DNA from: Camarhynchus parvulus
Lineage: Eukaryota > Chordata > Aves > Passeriformes > Thraupidae
Assembly: GCF_901933205.1 (NCBI RefSeq)
Contig: NC_044576.1
Location: forward strand, 13,301,024 to 13,365,023
Direction: 5' to 3'
Length of the DNA stretch: 64,000 nt
Positions within the stretch are counted from its first letter, which is position 1, and each line of letters begins with the position of its first letter. The translations under genes and the position numbers were made by a program. This document shows positions 51,632 to 61,300 of the stretch, piece by piece. The notes beneath the pieces were generated by a model. It was not told where the DNA came from. It did not search any database and was given only the letters and a program-made list of their open reading frames with translations.

Positions 51632-51871
51632 TTATCCCTTTGGATAAAACCAAGAAAAGTCTTTGATATCCTTTTTCAAATCCTGGTACTTACTGTAGAT
51701 TTGAAATAGAAAGATTGTGACCAAAAGCAATAGGGCTGGGATACCAAGCTTGTTAAAAATATATTGTGAAATGCATCCCATGCCCTGCTTTTCTGTCAAG
51801 CATTTGATAAATATATTTATGTTCCTGAAGAGGTGAAGCCCAGAACAATGTCCATATCCAATAAACATGCT
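51632..51871 (-). CDS. Candidate small membrane protein or terminal exon, unrecognised
   Basis: On the minus strand TTTCCTTTCTCTGTAG is a strong acceptor ending just before the frame (exon start 51871). The frame then runs open to a TAA at 51632, 78 codons from the first ATG. An internal ATG in good context (GGGCATGGG) gives a 49-residue product starting MGCISQYIFNKLG. It carries one hydrophobic segment, GIPALLLLVTIFLFQIY, followed by a charged tail YQDLKKDIKDFSWFYPKG. The tail's positive and negative residues are interleaved as in a short amphipathic helix. This is the layout of single-pass small integral membrane proteins, or of a C-terminal exon with a tail anchor. I do not recognise the family. 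AT-rich DNA readily yields such hydrophobic runs, so it may be spurious. Confidence 0.22.
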   Translation of the reverse strand, partial: SMFIGYGHCSGLHLFRNINIFIKCLTEKQGMGCISQYIFNKLGIPALLLLVTIFLFQIYSKYQDLKKDIKDFSWFYPKG

Positions 51872-54800
51872 CTACAGAGAAAGGAAACTTTTGGTACATA
51901 TGCACATAGCACAATTTGATGCTCAATTTACTAGTGAAAACTGCTCTCTTTAGGGAAAAGGTTCACTGAAATCTTCAGTCTTCCACACCGTGCCTTGCTG
52001 GACTTGATTTGCATGTTTAGTGCTTAAACCTCCAAAGGAAGGCAAAACCATGCTAAAACCAGACCTTAGGACTCTTTCAAAACACAGCCACAACTAAATG
52101 GACAGCTGAAAATTCAAATCAGGCTCCCTCTCAAAGACATAGAAACATATCCAAGGAAGATAGACAATCCAGCCTGGAAAATATAAAACACTCAAAGCTT
52201 AATTACCCTGAAGGTAAGCTAAGAAAACCAGCAGTTTGGTTACAGCAACACTGAGCCATTAACATATCTTTGGTTTTTAAAAAGAGCTTAAAAAATCCTC
52301 TTCCCTTTTAAAAAATTAAACAAAGAAAACATGAAATGGACTCATTCTACATGCAGGGCAACTATCAAGAACATGAACAATTACTGAGCCCATGATATTA
52401 CACAAATAAATAACACTTAGCATTATCTTCAGCACGACCATATTTATTAAACAGTGACTGAGGGCAGCAGTAACCATTTTTATTGTCCCATACAGCTCTT
52501 ATTTTCTAATTAAACAGAAGGTTATTTCCACTGCCAATGCAGCTATTTATCTTATTTGAGTGTTACATAATATTTTTTGCCAGCCAAGCCTGACTATAAA
52601 GTGTTCTGTGTGGTGAACTGTGGCCCAACTTGCTTTCCTGTTTGGTAATCATAGAAATGGGCCATTTCATGCTGTGTTAATAAATAAACTTTTTGCAATT
52701 TCTCCTAAAACATGATAAAGCTTATACTTTGTCCTTCCCTCTAGCTTCAATACAAGGGCAATGAGCTGTATTATTAAAGATATAGGTCAAGCAAACCTGA
52801 TGATTTCAATCCTGTGGGGTGCTTTAGAAACTATTGTCATATTACTGAGATCATTCTGCTGTTCCTAATTATTCCTCTTGGTTGCCTCACATTTCAAGTG
52901 ATTTCTCTCACACTTATGTCAAAATTTATAAGCTACTCCCTGTAACAACACTACATTATTTCCTCACTTGTTAGGGTAATATAGGACAGAAACTAGGAGA
53001 ATGCTTTAATCTAGCTGACAAGGATAATGTAGTCTAGAAATGTAATAAACTTTGCATTCTACTACAAAGTTGTGGCTTTTCTCCCTACCATGAAACATTT
53101 CATAGAGATAGACATCTTAGAAAAACTAATTGCTACAATAACTTGCATATCCTCTTATCTGAGTTGCTTTTATCAGGAAAAATGTATCAGCATTAAAGCA
53201 TTCACTCCAATAGCTTGTGCGTTCTCCTTATTCCCATAATTGCTACTCCACAACATTCTGTTGACTGTACTGTAAAACTACATGCTGCTGAAGGAAACCT
53301 ATTTCCAAGAATTCTGTGCATCACCCTAACAGTGCAAAACATCTGTAATTAACAGGCTGGGCTTTAACAGTGCTGTAACACATCTCGGGCTGACTGGCAC
53401 AAAATTTTATTTGCACTAAGTAGCTCAAGACTGGGAAAACATAAAATCAACTTTATGTGCTAGCTCCATGTTCTATAGTGGTTTTTCTGAAGGATTTCAG
53501 GATGTAAAGAAAGCTGCCAGTGGAAAAGGTAGTCTAATGAAACATTTGAATTTTAAAGCCACTCTGGGTACTGCGTACTGTGGGAGCTAACCTATTTCCT
53601 TCAGAACATCCTTAAGGTTACAATATTATGGCACCCTCTTCCCCTACCTCCACAGAAACAAACAAAGCAAAAATTCCCAATAAACAAACTAAAACACATT
53701 CCAGATAGAAAATGTCCTATGAGTAACTCAAACATTACATCCATACCAATATTTCTAGGGATAATTTTCATGAATCTGTCTGTACCAGCAATTTACTGTG
53801 TTTGTCAAATGTCCAATGGCTTTTAAAATACGTTTAGTCAGCAGCAAACTGACAAAAACCCAGATCACAATAATACAAGTCCAGAGCATCAAAGCCATCA
53901 GACTACAAAACAGGAATAGGAGCACTGGTCTATCATGGCAATCTTTAAAGGGACTTTTTCCAGATAAATGAAAAACAATATTTAATTGAGCATGCACATA
54001 GGAAACAGAGAAGAGGCAAAGATGAAGCTAGTGTTGTCCCCATCAGAAATACTCACTGACAGCATTGTCGGGGGAAAAAAGAAGGAAATGCCAATAATTT
54101 CTAGGTTTGCCTCTGCTCCTACTTCTGTCTCTGTCTTCCTTTGAAGAGCTGATGACCTGACTGAAGGTAAACTTCAGATGGCTTAGGGTGTGTAGGTGGG
54201 GAGGGATCAAGAGTCAGAAACAGAATCTTCTGAAGGCTTTCACTTCTGGATCCCAGCTAGAAGAACTGGAATCCCTGCCATGGCCTGAGAGCTGTCAGGG
54301 TGAACTATTCATACATTTATAAAGTGAGATTCCCCTCTTCTATGATGACTTCTGTCCCAGACAAAAGAGTCAGCATGTGTGAAAAACACACTTTGTCTCT
54401 TTTGTCTTTTAAGCTACCATCTCTCAATATGTAAAATTGTCTTGAAAGCTGATGATTTTATAAATGTGTCTATGTCCAGATTTTTTTCCACAGTGGACAG
54501 TCACAAGAAGGTAATGCAACAGCCACATTTAAAAATGTTAAAGAAAGAACATTTAGGCCTTACCTTATGACTTCAGAATACAAACACTTAAATTTTAGGG
54601 ATATAGAGAATGTGATTAATTAATATCTTTTTAATTTGTAAAGCATCTGCTTAGAAAACAGAAACAATCTCTAATGGAAATTATTAACCACAGGAACGGG
54701 AATTAATTTTAGGATCTTCACAAATGAATGCATGAGAGATAGAAAATCATACACAAAGGCATTAAACTACAAAAAGCAGTACTCAATCAGTATATTTTTT

Positions 54801-54917
54801 GCATAGTTTTTTGGTGAATCAAAATAAATGAAAACCAATGGAAAACATCGGACACTAAAAAGGAAAAGGCAATCAAAATATTTATGGAAAATATAATTAT
54901 ATCAATTTGTTAAAACT
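51872..54917. other. Unique noncoding sequence, about 3 kb
   Basis: No repeat family or gene recognised. The 80-codon minus frame at 53755-53997 has a long hydrophobic stretch (LFLFCSLMALMLWTCIIVIW) but no acceptor, promoter or family support. The interval 52440-52700 is repeat-free and rich in TAAT-type cores; it may hold a regulatory element, on texture alone. Confidence 0.45.
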
Positions 54918-54943
54918 CCAGTTTTGTATAAACACAAAACTGG
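54918..54943. repeat. Perfect 10-bp inverted repeat, 6-base loop
   Basis: CCAGTTTTGT, spacer ATAAAC, ACAAAACTGG. As RNA the stem can extend by a wobble and one further pair. It is too short for a microRNA precursor. A hairpin of this size is expected about once in a window this long. Confidence 0.8.
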
Positions 54944-56888
54944 GGTATAGAAAAACATTGTCACAGCACTTTTGCATTAGGTTTTCTTAACTCTCTAGTA
55001 ATTTCCTACATAAGGTATTTCAGGGCTGTCTGCGACTTCTTGCGCATGTTTCAGAAATGCATAACAAGTGGAAGATGAACTGCATAACACAGCTAACCTA
55101 ACTAATTTTTATAATTACTTTTGCTGAACTTATTCATAATTTATGTCCACTTGAAAGATACCTTCACCTCAATAAGAGGAGAGAAAAAACAGCCAGAGAG
55201 TTGATTTATCTCAAAATGTGTTTTCCAAGCTCTATGTGGTGTCCATCTTTGGAGTTCATTCTGGCCATGAAATACTGGTAAGTGAGGTTTTCTTTATTGA
55301 GGTGATGGACTTAATGACTGTCCTAAAATGCATTGGGTTCTGTCTCTTCAAGAGGTCTCTTTCCATGCTTTCCTTGAAGAAATGCTTTAACTAGTCCCTG
55401 CCCATAAAATCCAGAAAGCACTTAACAAAATTTATCCCTCAGCTCAAAAAACTGTTCCCCCAACTACGCAAAAGTTCAGGACACACTACAATTCAGAGAT
55501 GAGGGGAAGGTTTTTTGTCAGACAGGGTAACTGCACATTTATAGGGCTGCTGAACTTTTCTTGGTTTCAGCTGTTACCGTGGTTACTTACACAGTTGATG
55601 CGCACTGAGCACTTCCAGTCTTGGCTAAAAAATCTGCCATCTATGTACAGTCTGTCACAATTCTGGGAAATCTGTTCAACAAATCAACACTGCCATTACA
55701 ATCGTTCTTTTTTTCTACCCTGGGTGTGTTTAAGCTTCAGTTGCAACAGCTAGTTCTCACATCCACTGCCCATATGAGATGGAAACTCCCAATCTTATTC
55801 CTTGTGCTGCTGTTCACTTGAGGTGCTACTACTGATGTATTGTGATCAACCCTTCACACCCCTTTGGCTACCCAAGACAGAATTTCCTGGAATTTCTCAC
55901 CATAACATGTCATCCAGTCTTCTGAGAAATCATTTGCCTTATTCCCTCCATTCTGTCTTCAGTGTCCCATCAACCTTCTAGATGCACAGACTTATCCAAA
56001 TCTCAACATGGTGTTCTAGTAGCTGTTGTACCACTAAAAAGTACAATTATAATGTCTAAATTTCCCCTCTTATGTGATACCCAAAGAGTAGCAGATGTGT
56101 CTGTTGAAATCTAATTGTTTTATGTTTTATCTCACTCATAAAAAGGTTACACAGCACTGGGCAAACACCTGATCTCCATGAAAGCCTGTCCACTTTATCA
56201 ACATAAAAACTGTTCACTGGTACTTAATTCACTGAACATATGCCATGTTGAGTTTGTACTATTCTAGCTCCTTAAACAAAATAATATATATAATATTTTA
56301 TAATTATATTACAAAAACTAATTTAAATCCTTGTTGTTATCAATAATGCTTGCACTGACCAAAGAGAAGATGGCCTTAAGAAACACATCTTTCTTCCCCT
56401 ACTCTTGTTCTCTCTCATTCTTTCCACCTGCAGCTGAATCTTGTCGATAAGATGACACTTTCAGACAAAGCATAAAATGACAGAATATAAGAAATACATT
56501 GTGAATTGTAATATTGTCCACAGAAATTGGAGGTACTCTCATTTCAGAATATTAGAAATGTCAAAGGAACCCTGAAGTTTACAGACAGAAGCATGGATCG
56601 CTAAACTGAGTGACTAGAAGGTGTGGAAAGAATATTTTCTTTTCCATACCCCAAATATAAAAATCTGGGTATCAGCAATACTGCTACCACAGGCAGAAAA
56701 CTCAGAATTACTTCCAACAAAGTAAAACTACTAAGGAACTGAAACCAAACAGAAAGAAAATATAAGCCTGGGTTATACAGTGGGTTACTTCAAGAGCTGC
56801 TTGCATTCGTGTTCATTCACATATTCAAGTGCATACAATAATTGTGTAAAGTGAAAATGACCCAAAATTATTCCACTGTACTTACATA
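54944..56888. other. Unique noncoding sequence, about 1.9 kb
   Basis: No gene or repeat family recognised. A consensus-like donor (ACTG|GTAAGTGAGG) lies at about 55278 behind an open + frame ending FILAMKYW, but there is no convincing acceptor in front of it, so no exon is called. Confidence 0.5.
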
Positions 56889-57140
56889 AATCACAGAACC
56901 ACAGAACTGGTCAGGCTAGAAAGGTCATCTGGCCCCACCTCCCTGCTGAAGCAGGCTAATCCCAGAGCACATGGCACAGGATTAAGTCCAGACAGTTTTT
57001 GAGTATCTCCAGTGAGGAGACTCCATAGCCCCTCTGGACAATTTGTTCCTCTGCTCAGTCACCTGCACATTAGAAAAGTTCTTCCTCATATTTAGGTAGA
57101 ACTTCCTGTGCATCAGTTTCTGCCTATTGCCTCTTGTTCT
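56889..57140 (-). mobile_element. CR1 LINE, 3' end fragment
   Basis: Read on the minus strand, this is a CR1 3' end of the same subtype as the copy at 17097-17432. It shows ATCACAGAACCACAGAACTGG, CACCTCCCTGCTGAAGCAGG, TATCTCCAGTGAGGAGACTC, GTCACCTGCACAT, GAACTTCCTGTGCATCAG and TTGCCTCTTGTTCT in order. About 250 bases remain, slightly more 5'-truncated than its sister, with a small deletion where that copy has AGTAAAGAAATTC. The surrounding sequence shows no clear target-site duplication. Confidence 0.92.
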
Positions 57141-58198
57141 AACAGAGTTACTTGTTCCTGGTTTTCTGTGTTTATTGTTATTGCTGTATTTGGCTCTTGC
57201 TGGATTTTTTCTTTTATCGATTAATACAGAAGTGTAACATACGGGTTCTAGTAGAAAATCTAATGTGTAGATCTACTTTCTAGAACACTGAGTGAACTGT
57301 TCTATAACCACAAATTCTCAGACACCATAATGAAACAAAATGAAAAAAGCCAGTTTTCATATCTCTGTCTCCTCTGCTCCAGTTATGCAGCTTCAGGTGT
57401 GGAATGACAAATAAATATTATGGTAAAAATCTTCAGTATCTTCAGACATTTCGATTTAAAAACCAATTTATTTCTAGTTCCAGCTATTCTAAAACTTGTG
57501 GAAGAAATGCTAGAAAAATATTACTCATATCATTCTGTAGTTTTAGCACTGGTCTTCAGCCTCAGCACCCACCTCATGGGATAACCTTTTTTGTTAATAT
57601 TATCTCTGTGTGCTGCATAAAGTATAAAAGTTAAACTCAAGATGACATATTTTGACTAGTCACATCACAATTCATTTTATATTACTCATAACTTTATATT
57701 AAATTATTAGAAACAGACTGATGCACCAAAAGTTTTACACTTTGCAACAGAATGGCTCCAACAGCATTATGTAAAAAACTGAAACTGCTCAGTTCCTTAA
57801 CATGCAACTGTTACATCTGGAGTTCACTTATTTTCTCTCATTAAAGTACCTTTATGCTAAAAGATGCTTTTTCCCTGCCTCCACTGAATCTGGCACTTTA
57901 GCTACAATATGATTTTATTACTCAGAAATACTTTATTACTGCAATAAAACTGCACTTTCCACTTTTCCACTGTCTCACCTAACAGTGAATGTCAAACAAA
58001 AAAACTAAAGTCAAAAACCCTGTTGATTCCACAGGCAGGAGATTACATGTTAATAGTGCAGGGCAGTACAGCAGAACAGGAAAAGAAAAGTGTCCTCAGC
58101 AATTTACATAGCTATATATATTGAATATCTGGGTTTAATGTTATTTATAATGTTTCTTGCAGTGCCATCATCACAAAGAGTAACTGAGAAGTGCCCAG
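57141..58198. other. Unique noncoding sequence
   Basis: No feature recognised on its own. If the next entry is a true terminal exon, its 3' untranslated part would run from 58198 down to about 58110. On the minus strand an ATTAAA lies roughly 70-80 bases past the stop. Confidence 0.45.
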
Positions 58199-58378
58199 TT
58201 ATGTAGCAAGTAAGTGTCCAACATTTGCTCTTTCATATTGGTCCCCAGGAGGCACACCCAAAAGATGGTCCCTTTTTAACAATCTCATTTCCATGTGTTT
58301 TGGGTTGAGAAGACTGGAAGATAGATGCCTTTCCCTTGCTGGCAGACACCTGTGGGCTAGCGCCATTTCATTAATTTC
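58199..58378 (-). CDS. Candidate terminal coding exon, unrecognised
   Basis: On the minus strand TTCATTTCCTGTTTCAACAG is a strong acceptor. It is followed directly by 59 open codons and a TAA. The product starts EINEMALAHRCLPARERHL, passes through LLNPKHMEMRLLKRDHLLGV, and ends NVGHLLAT. It is basic, rich in Leu, Arg and His, with no membrane segment. The segment is GC-richer than its surroundings and holds rare CpG (GGCGCTAGCC). An ATTAAA 3' processing signal lies soon after the stop. No domain or family is recognised. Alternatives are a noncoding exon or an unrecognised repeat. The acceptor lies inside a palindrome, which could create a splice-like string by accident. Confidence 0.22.
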   Translation of the reverse strand, partial: EINEMALAHRCLPARERHLSSSLLNPKHMEMRLLKRDHLLGVPPGDQYERANVGHLLAT

Positions 58379-58395
58379 CTGTTGAAACAGGAAAT
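58374..58395. repeat. 22-bp palindrome with 2-base centre
   Basis: ATTTCCTGTT, GA, AACAGGAAAT: arms of 10 bp are exactly complementary, and beyond one mismatch three more outer bases also pair. The TTCC/GGAA cores are ETS/STAT-like. It overlaps the acceptor of the candidate exon at 58199-58378. Confidence 0.85.
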
Positions 58396-61300
58396 GAATT
58401 AAGTTTATTCCCATTAGCATGATCCTTATACTGTTGCATCATTTAGCAAATTATTCCCATGTTAACACACAGAGATTTAGGCATTTGTACTTAGCAGAAC
58501 TGCAAGTACATCAGTTTAAGAGAAAAATGACCTTTTCTAGGTTGGTTAAGATGGTAACTTGATTAAAACCCTGCCATCATCTATCTCATTTTGCAGTCTG
58601 AAATGTTATTATATATGTAAAATTCTTCTGTGTCTTATTTTCTTCCTGCTCCTATTTTTCAGGCTGCTCTGTGAAGATTAAAATATTTTCTTTTTTTTAT
58701 AAAGCATGTCTCTGAAACCAAACTGTTAAGTGCTCCTCTGTGCTGGTGAAAGCTAAAAGAGATGCTTTCTCAATCTGTTATCTTATGTTTTCTATCTTGA
58801 AAGAAGAGAAACAGTCAATTAAGAAATGGTTGCTGTAGACACAGTATTTAATGTATGAACAATTTACCCTCCATTTTCATCTGAGAGGGAAGAAAACCCT
58901 GTTACACATTTGAACCTAGTTCTAAAATTATATTTAGTTGTAATCAAACTCATCCTCTCTGATACGAACATATACAAACACAGGAACATCAGAAATACAC
59001 CTGGAGATAGCAAACAGTCTTTGCCAGCTCAGCTATTTAAAATAAATAACCTTCCACCATGACTGCTTTTACAGTCTCTTTCATCAGACTTAGATTCATT
59101 GACAAAAAGAAGCACAGAGCTAAAGCAAGCAAAAGACTTTTCAGTGAAGCCAATACTCATCTACTGGGTTTTCATCTTTTTTTACTTTACTTCTTTTTCT
59201 CTTTACTTTTAATACTGTAGCATTAGTTCATCCTGCTTTCTCATATGAGAAGGCATTAGCTCATACTCCCTTTTTCTCCATTTTCATCTACAGAAGGGTG
59301 CCTGTTTGTTTTAAAAACTTTTACAATTGTTTTAGTGAGTTCATCTTAAAAGACTTTTCCAGCTTCACAGAACAAGGGGCACATTCCTTCTAAATGCTGG
59401 ATACTCATCTAAAACAGCAAAGCCCATTTATCACCAGTTAATATGGCTCCAAAATACATTTCCCCAAATAACTAACATCATTCAAAGACTGACAAAAAAA
59501 AGTTACTTTTTCCATGCATTGTGGCTGCTTTCTGAAATAGCCCCACTTCAACAAAAATTAACCAAGATAATAAAAAAAAGAAAAATGCCATTGCTAGATA
59601 TTGGATGAAATGCATTACTGGTTTTTGTTGTTTTTTTTTTTAAGGCCATGAACTTTGCATGATAATTGGTAAAAATAAAACATAAAGAAACCACTTTGTC
59701 AGGGCTGACCTTTGTAGCATTAATTTTCTTAGCCCAGCATTCAAGCACATTCTTACAAGATTTTCCAAACTGAGGTAAGTTAAAGTTTTCTCCTGAAGTA
59801 GACCTGATGCAACAGTCATAGGAGCTACTGTCATTTTATTGTGTGCATGGTCCTAGTCCTTTAGGATCCTCAGAGACACTTTTAGCCCAATAGATTAAGT
59901 TTTTGCCATGCATTATACTTTTAACTATATCCCGTGCTTTGCAATGGGTTTTACGCATCTAAAATTAATTTATGATTTTAAAAGCTCATTGTTAAACAAG
60001 GAAAGGCTGCTGGTAATGACTGGCAACTTTGAGAAAGTCAGATTGTGTGTTCTGCCCAGCAGGAATGGTGTTGAGTTAATATTTAATGATTTACTAGTTC
60101 TACTTGAGTGAGCTTGCAGCCTGTAAATGGATCATATGATCATTGATCACAAGTTCAACTGCTTTTGTTTCTTGCCTGGCGTGGAGCGAGGGCATGTTGT
60201 ACAGTACCAGGGGCTCGTGTGCAGCCCTGTGTAAGACAAGGGCAGGTTACATGCAACAGGCTCCTAATGGCTCATACCAGCAAGCCCTCAGCCCAGGGGA
60301 GCTCATGAGGTTGAATTTTAAAAAGGTAGCTGACCTTGCAGCTGGGAGCTTTAACTGTGTTTTCACCCATTTATACCTGGATAAGTAAACAGTTACTGAA
60401 TGCTGAAAGGGCCTGAAAGCACTATTTTAGCCAAAGGCTAATCCCCATTCTTTGTGGATGAAAGGACTCAAAACGAAAACAAAACAAACGGAAAAAATAT
60501 ACTCTGCTTCAGGTAACACAAAGGTAAAGCTGCAATAAACAAATCCATTAATTTTAAGCTTAATGTTGCCTTACCCTCCATTTCTAATGAGTAAATCAAC
60601 CTTTAAAAAAATACTGAGCTCTTCTTAAAATGATGGAAACATTACAATCGCATAGCAGAGGATATATGCAATATAAACCAAAATAGTTTAGAAAGATTCT
60701 TCTCATGTAGATGAAATTAAAAGAATAAGTGATCAGCAAGCTGCTAGTTGCACAGCTTGAACCTAATAAAAACAGTCATCATTCATGTTGCAGAAAACAC
60801 AAGTCCAAATGTAAGAGACAATGCAAGGCAGTGATCCTCTGCCCTATGCATTCATCTCATGTTTAATATTTTTCTCAATGCTGTGGTTAAAACTAATGAA
60901 CAATTAATGCATTTCTCTGTCAAGTGTGGCTATTTAATAGCATAAAGAAAAGGCTCTTGCTCTGCATGGAAGGACAAAAGGTTTTAAGGTCAAAAACAAC
61001 TTCTGAGCCCAAGACTTCTTACTCATTTCATAGCTCTTTCTACATGAATTATAGCATATTACCCTACATAAATTTTTTTTAGGATCTCTAGTTTGTTTTA
61101 TTTTTGCCTGGAATGTGTGTTTCATCTATTTTTCATACAGCAAAAGAACAATGCTAACACTTTCACAGCTTTCATAGCTACCCACTGTTCTTCTACATGC
61201 ACAGATAGATGCACAGATGTATTAGAAGATGCATGACATTTAGAGGTTGCAGGAAGAAAAGGAAGACCAAGGGGGAATGTAACCCTCAGCCACTATGCAG

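Noticed and set aside
55150..55277. Plus-strand exon ending at ACTG|GTAAGTGAGG
   Set aside because: Good donor and open frame, but no convincing acceptor upstream; the preceding sequence is purine-rich.
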